Positions 1-5,757 are shown, numbered from the stretch's first letter. The stretch: 6,271 nt of DNA from an uncultured Alphaproteobacteria bacterium (GCA_937967795.1 CALBSK010000005.1:1-6271), one strand, 5' to 3'. A program made the numbers and translations. The notes: generated by a model from the sequence alone, not told the origin.

Positions 1-63
1 TCACCTAAATTGGTTGAATTTTTAGCTTTTACTGGAGTAAAGGGGATAAGCAGTTTAGGATAA
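1..63 (+). CDS. C-terminal scrap of an unidentified protein (partial)
   Basis: The first reading frame is open from the window edge to a TAA at 61-63 and encodes about 20 residues ending VKGISSLG. The other two plus frames hit stops within the first 30 bases, so this is the only plausible coding frame at the left edge. The fragment is too short to recognise a family. It may be the tail of a gene that continues outside the window, or merely a chance open stretch. Confidence 0.2.
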   Translation, partial: SPKLVEFLAFTGVKGISSLG

Positions 64-94
64 TTAGGAAAAAGATTTAAAAAGCAGGAGCCAG

Positions 95-235
95 ATGGGG
101 AAGCAACTTTTTCAAGAGAAAGTTCGGAGTTCTTCCTCTCTCGAGGAGGGGTATAGGATGCTGCAGGAGAGATCAGAGATTTCTCTTGCGAAAGAAAAAA
201 TCATTGAACGGCAAAAAACTCAGATACTCTTTTAG
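95..235 (+). CDS. Small hypothetical protein, 46 aa
   Basis: This reading frame starts at ATG 95-97 and stops at TAG 233-235. An AGGAG at 86-90, four bases upstream of the ATG, is a good Shine-Dalgarno sequence and is the main reason to list it. The product begins MGKQLFQEKVRSSSS. Its second half (LQERSEISLAKEKIIERQ) is rich in charged residues with a helical, possibly coiled-coil pattern. There is no signal peptide, membrane segment or motif I can name. It ends 40 bp before the ISAs1 element, so the insertion did not interrupt it, although the frame may itself be a remnant of something longer. A regulator-like small helical protein or the N-terminal stub of a broken gene are both possible. 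Confidence 0.35.
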   Translation: MGKQLFQEKVRSSSSLEEGYRMLQERSEISLAKEKIIERQKTQILF

Positions 236-275
236 ATCAAAGTCAATCAAAATTATACCTGAGGTATATCCGGAG

Positions 276-293
276 CAGGGCGATCCAATACAA
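276..293 (+). repeat. ISAs1 terminal inverted repeat (transposase 3' side)
   Basis: The 18 bases starting CAGGGCGATCC are the exact reverse complement of 1468-1485. Complementarity stops on both sides (275/1486 and 294/1467), which fixes the element boundary. Confidence 0.95.
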
Positions 294-296
294 GCA

Positions 297-1435
297 TTAA
301 ATGTTTAATTGAAGTATTTTTTCCAGTTTCATAGAATTTTCCACAAGAAGCCCTCTTATTGATGGCGCCTTTTTAGAATTGAAATCGAAGTTTTTTCGAA
401 TGATATTAAGAGCAAAGCTGATACATGTTGAGAATACAGTTGGATTAACATGACGCTTGGAGGAATCTTCCAAGAAACTAACGTCTTTGACATAGTTGAG
501 GCCGTTCTCAATCAACCAATGCATACGAATATAAGTTGAATAATCCTTGGCTGTTAAAAGATCATTGCAAACATAAATTGCATCTTCAATACTCGTTTTT
601 CCTCTTTTAATTTCACGCACACGGTGAACCCGGATCATTTGGCGGATTTCCTCCCATTCTGGAAACTTTCGAAGGCAATGCCCTGTCTCAAAAACTTCAT
701 ATGTTCGGTGTTCTATTCGACCATGAGCGCACTCCCACTCAGACTCAAATCGATCAACAGGCTTTTGAATTTTCATCCCATGCTCCAGCTGTTTCCGGAG
801 AGTTTCTTGATTATCCTTAACTTGTGTAATCAGGGTGACGTTTGCGGTTCTTGCGACTTCAAATGTTTTTTTTGGCAGTGCAGAGCATCAACTGTAACGA
901 TACTTCCTGCTAAAGGAAGAGAAGTCAAAAGCTCTTGCAGCACGGGAATCTCATGATCTTTCTCTGCTATAGGAACGTGACCGAGGACGATTTTGTCAAA
1001 AGTCGAAAAAATCTCAAAAAGTCCCATAGCTTTGATGCTCTTCAAGTTTTGAAAGCTGCCTCTTAATGTTTTCCCATCAAAGCATATATGTTTGCCCGTA
1101 GGAGCTTGAGAAAGGAGGAAAGAATATTTTTGAAAGGTTTCCTCCATTTTGTGATGGGCAACACCTATTAAGATATTATGGACACTTGTATAGGCTGGGG
1201 CTTGACGCCATTTTATTCCGTAAACTTCTTTTAGTTTTTCAAAATGCGTGGTTATGAAACGAGAGACGTCCTTGTAATTTTTTGCGTTTGATAAAATGGC
1301 TAAAATCGTGAAGAAAAGAACATGCGGAAGATCATATTGGCGAGCTTCACGGTCACGGTGATCGGGTATTTCCTTTAGAAAATCTAACAACATCAGTAAC
1401 ATTCCTTTATCTATTAACTCTCTAAAATATATCAA
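297..1435 (-). pseudogene. ISAs1-family transposase, split by a -1 shift at an A8 run
   Basis: This is the DDE transposase that excises and inserts the surrounding element. The first frame (1435 to 830) has the family N-terminal domain with FLKEIPDHRDREARQY and then the catalytic strands CFDGKTLRGS (Asp120) and VTVDALHCQKK (Asp183). It then runs out of homology at HLKSQEPQTSP. The second frame (to 297) carries the C-terminal catalytic block RMHWLIENGLNYVKDVSF (Glu310 in the joined protein) followed by LEDSSKR. Reading base 866 twice inside the eight-A run 873-866 joins them without a stop through TFEVARTANVTLITQVKDNQ, giving 379 codons, a normal family length. The start is uncertain: TTG 1435 with AAAGGA upstream, ATG 1402, or ATG 1393, which has AAAGGA about nine bases away. 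The usual LHW after IEN is altered to LNY. The gene is either a pseudogene or is expressed by slippage. Confidence 0.88.
866..873 (-). other. Slippery A8 run at the transposase frame junction
   Basis: On the minus strand the zero frame reads CAA AAA AAA CAT, so it contains the heptamer A AAA AAA. Slipping back one base at the second AAA gives ACA and enters the downstream transposase frame exactly at the homologous position. This is compatible with programmed -1 frameshifting, transcriptional slippage, a one-base deletion or a homopolymer error. The sequence alone cannot separate these. Confidence 0.6.
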
Positions 1436-1467
1436 AATTTCCTTTAAATTTATAGAAAAATTTTAAT

Positions 1468-1485
1468 TTGTATTGGATCGCCCTG
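1468..1485 (-). repeat. ISAs1 terminal inverted repeat (transposase 5' side)
   Basis: This is the perfect 18-bp partner of 276-293. Just inside it, on the minus strand, a TATAAA at 1454-1449 could serve as the -10 box of the transposase promoter. I see no good -35 box at the matching distance. The same TTTTTCTATAAA string recurs in a relic at 5225-5236. Confidence 0.95.
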
Positions 1486-1502
1486 TATAAAGGAGGAGGC
1501 AC

Positions 1503-1574
1503 ATGATAATAAAGGTAGAGATTAAAATAGTGTTAGCCTGGCTCAGCTGTGTCTTCCCCCCAGTTTCTTGCTGA
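1503..1574 (+). CDS. Possible 23-aa leader or remnant ORF
   Basis: An unusually strong Shine-Dalgarno, AAAGGAGGAGG at 1489-1499, lies three bases upstream of ATG 1503-1505. The frame encodes MIIKVEIKIVLAWL followed by SCVFPPVSC and stops at TGA 1572-1574. The hydrophobic stretch could be the start of a signal peptide or membrane segment. The frame begins 18 bp outside the ISAs1 right end and ends 130 bp before the LysR start. It may be the stub of a gene truncated by the insertion, a leader peptide, or a chance frame. Only the ribosome-binding site argues for translation. Confidence 0.25.
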   Translation: MIIKVEIKIVLAWLSCVFPPVSC

Positions 1575-1704
1575 TTTTTTCCGTATCACCTGGGTTTAAT
1601 AATCCCTTTAAATAAAAAATCGGAAATTTAAAAAGTGGCTATTTTTTCTTGTCTATTATTTAAAATAAGTTCAAAGTAAATTTATTAGCAGGCACAAGGT
1701 GTAT

Positions 1705-2628
1705 ATGGAATGGGATAAGCTTAAAGTATTTTATCATCTTGCTAAATCCGGGAGTATTTCGCAAGCTGCACAAACGTTAAATACAAGTCAGCCTGCCTTA
1801 AGTCGAACTCTCCAGCTTCTTGAGCATCGATTAAATTCAAAGCTTTTTCATCGCCAACCCCGGGGAATTACTCTCACTAAACAAGGTCAAATACTCTTTC
1901 GACAAGTTCAAATCATGATGATAGCGGCTGAAGAAGCCATTGCATTACTTGAAGAAGAACAGAATACGCCAAAAGGTCTTCTTAAAGTTGGCGTTACTGC
2001 TGGTTTTGCTTCTTTGTACTTATCACCTTATATTCCAGATTTTCTTAGAAAATATCCCGACATAAGGCTCGATATTATTGCGAATGATATCCTTCCTAAT
2101 ATAGAGGATCGAGAGGTTGATGTCATCATTGGGCCTCCTCATGCAGACCACCCCGACTTAATTGAACATCCTCTCGCAAGATTTCAGTTAAAGCTTTACG
2201 CAAGTTCGGAGTACCTAGAAAAATTTGGCACACCGAAAAGTGTCGAAGAGCTTGATCACCATCGTTTGATCGGGGTGGGGGATCATAGAGCGAGTCCTTT
2301 TATGCCTTTAAATTGGCATCTCACTGCGGGTAAACAAAAAGGAGAAGTTAGAGAGGCCTATATTCAGATAAATCTTGCTCAGAGCCGATGTTTATTTGCG
2401 GAGAAAGACCTTGGTATTATAGCCATTCCCTGCGAAACTCCTTTTCTTAAGGAATCAGGCCTTGTCGAGGTGCTTCCTCATGTAGAAGGGCCTATTATTG
2501 ATATGTATTACGGCTATCTAACCTCTCAGAAAAACTCTAAAAAAATTAAAGTGTTTCATGATTACCTTAATGAGGTATTTATAAGTTATAGGCGCTTAGA
2601 ATGTGAACAACTAAAGCAAAAACTTTAA
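1705..2628 (+). CDS. LysR-type transcriptional regulator (307 aa)
   Basis: The protein is a cytoplasmic DNA-binding regulator that normally responds to a small-molecule inducer. The N-terminal winged helix-turn-helix is clear: MEWDKLKVFYHLAKSGS, then SQAAQTLNTSQPALSRTLQLL (residues 19-39, written with the recognition helix at SQPALSR), then LEHRLNSKLFHR and ITLTKQGQILF. A linker helix (about 65-85) leads to the periplasmic-binding-protein-like effector domain, which begins GLLKVGVTAGF and includes the typical segments FLRKYPDIRLDII and DREVDVIIGPP. Length is standard. GTG 1699 is possible, but ATG 1705 has AAGG five bases upstream and gives the usual short N-terminus. The next gene is co-directional and close, so the regulator is probably co-transcribed with, and may control, the transporter. 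No divergent target is present on its 5' side, which is unusual for this family. The effector cannot be deduced. Confidence 0.95.
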   Translation: MEWDKLKVFYHLAKSGSISQAAQTLNTSQPALSRTLQLLEHRLNSKLFHRQPRGITLTKQGQILFRQVQIMMIAAEEAIALLEEEQNTPKGLLKVGVTAGFASLYLSPYIPDFLRKYPDIRLDIIANDILPNIEDREVDVIIGPPHADHPDLIEHPLARFQLKLYASSEYLEKFGTPKSVEELDHHRLIGVGDHRASPFMPLNWHLTAGKQKGEVREAYIQINLAQSRCLFAEKDLGIIAIPCETPFLKESGLVEVLPHVEGPIIDMYYGYLTSQKNSKKIKVFHDYLNEVFISYRRLECEQLKQKL

Positions 2629-2650
2629 TAAGTTGATAGGTAGGTTCTTT

Positions 2651-3937
2651 ATGAAAAACATAAATAAAAAAGTTTTATTAGCCTCGTTGATTGGAACGTC
2701 CTTGGAGTTTTACGAGTTCGTTGTGTATGGTTTTTTAGCTCCTATTATGTCTCCTCTCTTTTTTCCATCGACAGATTCTTTTGTATCACTTGTTTCTGGA
2801 TTAGGCGTTTTTGCCTTGGGGTTTTTTGCAAGACCGATCGGAGGGATTATTTTCGGGTATATAGGTGACTCTTATGGAAGAAAAAAAGCTTTAGCTTTTT
2901 CTATCTCTCTGATGTCAATTCCCACTTGTTTAATCGGACTCTTACCTACCTACGCTACTATTGGGTGGGTTGCTCCGCTGCTTTTGATAGTATGTAGGTT
3001 GTTGCAAGGAATTTGTACAGGAGGGGAGTATAATGGTGCAGGTATTTTCTTGGTTGAGCATACAAAGAATGGCAAAAAAGGATTTGCGAGTGGGTTTCTC
3101 ATTGCAGGCTGTGTTATTGGGACATTTTTAGGATCTAGCATGAGTTTTTTAGTTCATTTCTTCGATCTTTCCTGGAGATGGCCCTTTCTTCTCGGCATCA
3201 TCCCAGGAGTGGTTGGTTATTATATTCGTGTTTCTCTTAAAGAAAGTCCCGTCTTTGAAGAAGCTAAAAAAACTTTTATGCCCCGCACAAAAATTAATCT
3301 CGTGAGTGCATTAAGGGCTGGAGGGATTGCAAGTTGTGCGGCGTCCTTATTTTATTTTCTTTTTATTTTTTGTAATAGTTTTATTCCTCAAGTTTCAGCT
3401 GTCCGCCAGGACGATATCATTATTATTTTAACAGTGGCTTCAATCGCGTACTTGGTATTTCTAATTGTTTTAGGATGGATTTCCGATTACGTGGGGCACA
3501 CGATTATGATGAAATGCGCCGCTTTAACCACCATTCTTTTTATCTATCCTGCGTTTTCCTATTTAGTTGTTGGTAAAGGTATTGCTGGTGTAGTCGTGTT
3601 TTTGTTTGCATTTTCTTTTTTACTTGCTGCTTATGTTGCTCCTTCTCATGCGGTTATGGTAAATTTTTTCCCCGTCACAAGTCGATATAGCCGTCTCTCT
3701 TTGAGTTATACAATAGGGTTATCTCTCTTTGGGGGAACAGCCCCTATGTTTTCGATGATGATATTTCGAGAATTGCAAATTCCCTCTTCTTCTACTTTTT
3801 TCGTTCTCTTTTGTGCGATACTTGGGTTTTTCTCCGTTTATAAATTACCTTATGAAGAGAATTTAAATAAATTCAGACGCAGGTTGAGGAGGCTTAACAG
3901 CAATCAGACCAACGCTCTCTCTCCCATCAAGCTGTAA
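2651..3937 (+). CDS. MFS transporter, metabolite:H+ symporter (ProP-like) family, 428 aa
   Basis: This is an inner-membrane permease with about twelve hydrophobic segments, expected to import an organic acid, betaine, proline or similar solute with protons. It opens with the family-typical IGTSLEFYEFVVYGFLAP (residues 14-31). The MFS loop motif GYIGDSYGRKK follows at 69-79, then RLLQGICTGGEYNGA at 117-130, a second-half loop GWISDYVGH at 275-283, and NFFPVTSRYSRLSLSY with LFGGTAP near 338-365. All are hallmarks of the metabolite:H+ symporter branch. TTG 2633 would add six residues, but ATG 2651 matches the family N-terminus and has AGG six bases upstream. It lies 22 bp after the LysR stop, suggesting one transcript. 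The basic tail (KFRRRLRRLNSNQ) overlaps the convergent methyltransferase by 75 bp. The substrate is not predictable from sequence. Confidence 0.95.
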   Translation: MKNINKKVLLASLIGTSLEFYEFVVYGFLAPIMSPLFFPSTDSFVSLVSGLGVFALGFFARPIGGIIFGYIGDSYGRKKALAFSISLMSIPTCLIGLLPTYATIGWVAPLLLIVCRLLQGICTGGEYNGAGIFLVEHTKNGKKGFASGFLIAGCVIGTFLGSSMSFLVHFFDLSWRWPFLLGIIPGVVGYYIRVSLKESPVFEEAKKTFMPRTKINLVSALRAGGIASCAASLFYFLFIFCNSFIPQVSAVRQDDIIIILTVASIAYLVFLIVLGWISDYVGHTIMMKCAALTTILFIYPAFSYLVVGKGIAGVVVFLFAFSFLLAAYVAPSHAVMVNFFPVTSRYSRLSLSYTIGLSLFGGTAPMFSMMIFRELQIPSSSTFFVLFCAILGFFSVYKLPYEENLNKFRRRLRRLNSNQTNALSPIKL

Positions 3938-4639
3938 ATCTAATGGAAACTCTGGTCTTGCAAATGTACTTACCTGTTCAATTAAAAACCCTTGTCGTAG
4001 AATGATTTCTGAAAGCGTATCTGGATCAAAAAAATGGAGGAGTTTGGGAAGAAAACCACCTCTTTGCGGGTTATAGAGGGAAATATCTTTGATTAATCCG
4101 GGCCATTTATCCCCCTCTTTTTTTCTCTTTTCAAAAACGGGAATAAAGTTTTCGTAGCCCCCTAAGTAGGGCGTTTCGCATATCATAAAAAACTTGCCGG
4201 AAAAAACTAAAATATCAAAAACCTTCTTTAGCGCTCTTTCAAGTTCGTCAGGATTACAAAAATGAAAAACCCTTGAAGCAAAAACCGCTGCCACGCTATG
4301 AGATTTCATGTGAATATCATCTGGAAACTTGCCTGGCAGTAGCGTAAGCTTAGGCAATATCGAAGGATCAATGCTATTTTTTAGAACTTGTAGATGACGC
4401 CAATCAAGATCATTGGCTATTATTGTTGCTCCGGCCTTTAAGGCTTCAGTTGTCACCTTTCCGTAAGCTGCCCCTATTTCCAAGCAAGGTAGAGATGAGG
4501 AAACATCAGCAGAATAATTTATAAATTCCCGTGCATATGAATCAATATAATTGGCCATATATCCCATTTTGTTAAGGGTAGGAACAAAGGTTCCTCCAGC
4601 TTCGGCTGCGGGCATTTTTATTTGAAAATTTTTTTTCAT
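3863..4639 (-). CDS. Class I SAM-dependent methyltransferase (258 aa)
   Basis: This is a probable soluble methyltransferase of unknown substrate. The Rossmann-fold SAM site is visible: motif I LEIGAAYGKVTTEAL (residues 53-67), the acidic end of strand 2 IIANDLD (73-79), and strand 4 SVAAVFASRVFHF (115-127). These are followed by the helix NPDELERALKKVFDIL and the strand-5 hairpin FSGKFFMICETP (146-157). The C-terminal third (FIPVFEKRKKEGDKWPGL, LLHFFDPDTLSEIILRQG) is a lid or substrate region I do not recognise. ATG 4639 is the first start after an in-frame TAA, but its Shine-Dalgarno is poor; Met9 (4615) is an alternative and is no better. A candidate promoter lies upstream on the minus strand. 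The gene converges on the transporter with a 75-bp overlap and seems unrelated to it in function. Small-molecule, lipid or protein methylation are all possible. Confidence 0.87.
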   Translation of the reverse strand: MKKNFQIKMPAAEAGGTFVPTLNKMGYMANYIDSYAREFINYSADVSSSLPCLEIGAAYGKVTTEALKAGATIIANDLDWRHLQVLKNSIDPSILPKLTLLPGKFPDDIHMKSHSVAAVFASRVFHFCNPDELERALKKVFDILVFSGKFFMICETPYLGGYENFIPVFEKRKKEGDKWPGLIKDISLYNPQRGGFLPKLLHFFDPDTLSEIILRQGFLIEQVSTFARPEFPLDLQLDGRESVGLIAVKPPQPASEFI

Positions 4640-4708
4640 AATTTTTTATTCTAAAGATACCAATGTCAGTACTTACTTTTCTCCTTCACGGTTTTGAGAA
4701 GGAAAGAA

Positions 4709-4738
4709 ATTTTAATTTGCTAACTCTTAAATGCTCAA
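4709..4738 (-). promoter_or_regulatory. Candidate sigma-70 promoter of the methyltransferase gene
   Basis: On the minus strand TTGAGC (4738-4733) and TAAAAT (4714-4709) are separated by 18 bases. They match the -35 box at four of six and the -10 box at five of six positions. Transcription would begin about 60-65 bases before ATG 4639. The leader contains an AAGGAG at 4687-4682 that is too far from the start codon to serve it. The region is AT-rich, so chance matches are likely. Confidence 0.35.
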
Positions 4739-5049
4739 AAAAATATATCTTTAATATTAAAAATACTTATAAGCCACATTATTTTATTTAAAAAATGTAA
4801 ACCCGCCTCTCATCTTTAGTGAGGAAAGGGAGGGGTGAACATTTTTTAGGGCGTCAGTTTGTGCGCTCCAATTTAATTGGAAAACCGACTCCAACGTAAA
4901 TCAATCACAAATTGAAGAAAAATTCCATCTTCTTTAAGTTACTTTATTGAGCCTCCTTCGTCAAAATATTTGGATCTTTATATATTAAAAATATGGGTTG
5001 ATTGTAATTCCCTAAAAGTTTATACTTTCCCACATCACCACCGGAGCTA

Positions 5050-5085
5050 CGCAGAGTGTCTTAGGGAGGCAGGTGACACTCTGCG
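5050..5085. other. Stem-loop, 11-bp perfect stem
   Basis: CGCAGAGTGTC (5050-5060) pairs perfectly with GACACTCTGCG (5075-5085) across a 14-base purine-rich loop. The following GTTTCTCTTCT is pyrimidine-rich but not a proper U-tract, and no plus-strand gene ends nearby, so an intrinsic terminator is doubtful. It is the first and strongest of three adjacent hairpins. Confidence 0.55.
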
Positions 5086-5102
5086 GTTTCTCTTCTATAT
5101 AT

Positions 5103-5137
5103 GAGAGTATTTATCACCACCACCATTTTCTACTCTC
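5103..5137. other. Stem-loop, 7-bp stem with CACCACCACCA loop
   Basis: GAGAGTA (5103-5109) pairs with TACTCTC (5131-5137) across a 21-base loop that contains ATCACCACCACCAT. A similar ATCACCACC also occurs just upstream of the first hairpin, at 5034-5042. On its own the stem is weak. Its position between two other hairpins is the reason to list it. Confidence 0.3.
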
Positions 5138-5143
5138 TTACAG

Positions 5144-5184
5144 ATGAACCAAAAAGTTTGATAAGAGAAGTTCTTCTGGTTCAT
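5144..5184. other. Stem-loop, 8-bp stem
   Basis: ATGAACCA (5144-5151) pairs with TGGTTCAT (5177-5184). The 25-base interior contains a further self-complementary AGAAG/CTTCT. It is the third hairpin of the cluster, separated from the second by six bases. Confidence 0.35.
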
Positions 5185-5209
5185 TTCTACTTTAGGAGAA
5201 AACAAGCGG

Positions 5210-5236
5210 CACTGCCCAATACAATTTTTCTATAAA
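5210..5236 (+). repeat. Relic end of an ISAs1-family element
   Basis: CACTGCCCAATACAA followed by TTTTTCTATAAA resembles the right end of the intact ISAs1 element read inwards. That end has CAATACAA, then seven further bases, then the identical twelve bases TTTTTCTATAAA. The outer part (CACTG against CAGGG) has diverged and similarity is lost after 5236. No transposase remains attached. This is best read as the leftover of a related but different copy. Confidence 0.45.
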
Positions 5237-5420
5237 AAGCATATTTCCAAATTATACCGATGACTCCTTCGTGTTAATGAGCCTCGAGGAAGCCCCCCCA
5301 AAAGTGTTCATTCTGAGTTAAGACGCTTTAGGTTGAACTGACCCCCATGGTCTGGACCACGGTTAGTCAAAAAGTTGAGAGAGTTTTGACGTAAACATAT
5401 ACTAATTTATTAAACAATAT

Positions 5421-5444
5421 TAAAGTAACGGTTAAAGTAACGGT
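5421..5444. repeat. Tandem duplication of a 12-bp unit
   Basis: TAAAGTAACGGT occurs twice in direct succession (5421-5432 and 5433-5444). The stop codon of the minus-strand transposase remnant lies at the junction of the two copies, so the duplication defines its present C-terminus. Confidence 0.85.
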
Positions 5445-5674
5445 TGTAGTTGGATTTGTGGATATGTGGGTAACTCGTTAGAGTTACCCACATATCCATA
5501 AATCGGGAAATCCGTCATTTTTTTGGCTTTTTTCTCCTGCTCTAATATCTCCATAGGTGTTTTATATTTGAGGGGGCTATGGAGCCTTTCCTCATTATAC
5601 CAGTGGATAAAGCTTGAAACGATGGACTTTAAGCGCCTATCCCCAAAATTACCAATATTATATTTGCTTTCCAT
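5432..5674 (-). pseudogene. Chimeric transposase remnant (80 aa)
   Basis: The start at 5674 is convincing: AAGAGGTG lies four bases upstream of the ATG. Residues 1-15 (MESKYNIGNFGDRRL) resemble the N-terminal DNA-binding segment of IS4/Tn5-type transposases, where a GDKRL-like motif is conserved. From about residue 16, KSIVSSFIHWYNEERLHSPL and KYKTPMEILEQ are the extreme C-terminus of an IS3-family orfB integrase core (family pattern WYN-x3-R-H-S-x-L-x-Y-x-TP). All catalytic DDE residues of both families are missing, so the product cannot transpose. Residues 57-74 are encoded by a long palindrome and are not part of the IS3 core as I know it. The frame may be translated, since its start signals are intact. 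The IS4-type assignment of the first 15 residues rests on one short motif and on the CTG-type end upstream. Confidence 0.65.
5453..5504. repeat. Near-perfect 24-bp-arm palindrome inside the transposase remnant
   Basis: Arms 5453-5476 and 5481-5504 are complementary at 23 of 24 positions around a four-base GTTA loop. The inner 18 pairs are perfect and the only mismatch is a G/T at 5458/5499. It lies within the coding frame of the chimeric transposase and encodes residues 57-74. There is no U-tract on either side, so it is not an ordinary terminator. It may be an inserted palindromic repeat. Confidence 0.9.
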
Positions 5675-5713
5675 TTTGCACCTCTTAATTATTATTTTTA
5701 TGGATTAGCATTC

Positions 5714-5741
5714 ATTCTGTTCATAGGTTCTTATTTGTCAA
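5714..5741 (-). promoter_or_regulatory. Candidate promoter of the IS4/Tn5-type remnant
   Basis: On the minus strand a perfect TTGACA (5741-5736) is followed after 16 bases by CAGAAT (5719-5714), a four-of-six -10 match. It sits between the presumed IS end at 5770 and the start codon at 5674, where a transposase promoter is expected. Confidence 0.35.
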
Positions 5742-5757
5742 CTAATGCATATTAAAA

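Larger units (their letters stand above)
276..1485 (-). mobile_element. ISAs1-family insertion sequence, 1210 bp, ends intact
   Basis: The element is bounded by perfect 18-bp inverted repeats at 276-293 and 1468-1485, whose outer ends read CAGGG, as is usual for ISAs1-family ends. It contains one transposase on the minus strand that fills almost the whole interval: the stop codon lies three bases from the left repeat, and the leader at the right end is 32 to 74 bases depending on the start codon. Length and organisation fit the family norm of about 1.2-1.3 kb. The family usually makes 8-10 bp target duplications. Here the flanks (ATATCCGGAG on the left, TATAAAGGAG on the right) share only GGAG, so no clean duplication remains. 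The insertion is therefore old, or its flanks have rearranged. Confidence 0.93.
4836..5310. repeat. Candidate TG...CA inverted-repeat pair, MITE-like segment of about 475 bp
   Basis: TGAACATTTTTTAGGGC at 4836-4852 is met by an imperfect inverted copy, GCCCCCCCAAAAGTGTTCA, at 5292-5310. The outer six bases match perfectly and the inner part fits with a two-base indel and substitutions. TG...CA termini are typical of IS3-like ends. The interval holds no transposase, but it does hold three stem-loops and a relic IS end. The flanks show no target duplication (GGGG against TTCT). This may be a non-autonomous element, two unrelated decayed ends, or coincidence. Confidence 0.25.
4860..5333. other. 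Gene-free intergenic region with structured DNA
   Basis: I find no reading frame here with both a credible start signal and a plausible protein, and no tRNA or rRNA sequence. Visible structure is a 15-bp palindrome TCCAATTTAATTGGA at 4867-4881, the three stem-loops at 5050-5184, an ISAs1-type relic end at 5210-5236, and the palindrome CCTCGAGG at 5282-5289. The nine-base string CTCCTTCGT occurs twice, in the left and right parts of the region. Confidence 0.6.

Noticed and set aside
624..956. A 110-codon plus-strand frame opposite the ISAs1 transposase
   Set aside because: It is antisense to both transposase frames across their junction, has no Shine-Dalgarno or recognisable domain, and is explained as a shadow of the coding strand.
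1637..1704. A LysR promoter built on TATTAT at 1654-1659
   Set aside because: The -10 match is good, but no acceptable -35 hexamer occurs 16-18 bases upstream in this very AT-rich tract.
2950..3141. A 63-codon minus-strand frame inside the transporter
   Set aside because: It lies wholly antisense to conserved transporter motifs (RLLQG...GGEY) and shows no start signal.
5050..5095. Intrinsic terminator
   Set aside because: The stem is strong but the loop is 14 bases, the downstream tract is mixed pyrimidine and not a U-run, and no gene ends upstream on the plus strand.
5096..5184. A 29-codon minus-strand frame (MNQKNFSYQTF...) across the hairpin cluster
   Set aside because: There is no ribosome-binding site upstream, and the codons run through stem-loop sequence; nothing supports translation.
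4640..5440. CRISPR array or tRNA-type attachment site
   Set aside because: The repeats here are inverted or unique and not regularly spaced, and no tRNA fold or CCA-ended gene fragment is visible.
5523..5708. A 61-codon plus-strand frame opposite the chimeric transposase
   Set aside because: It is antisense to recognisable IS3 transposase sequence, and its hydrophobic product is a by-product of that coding.
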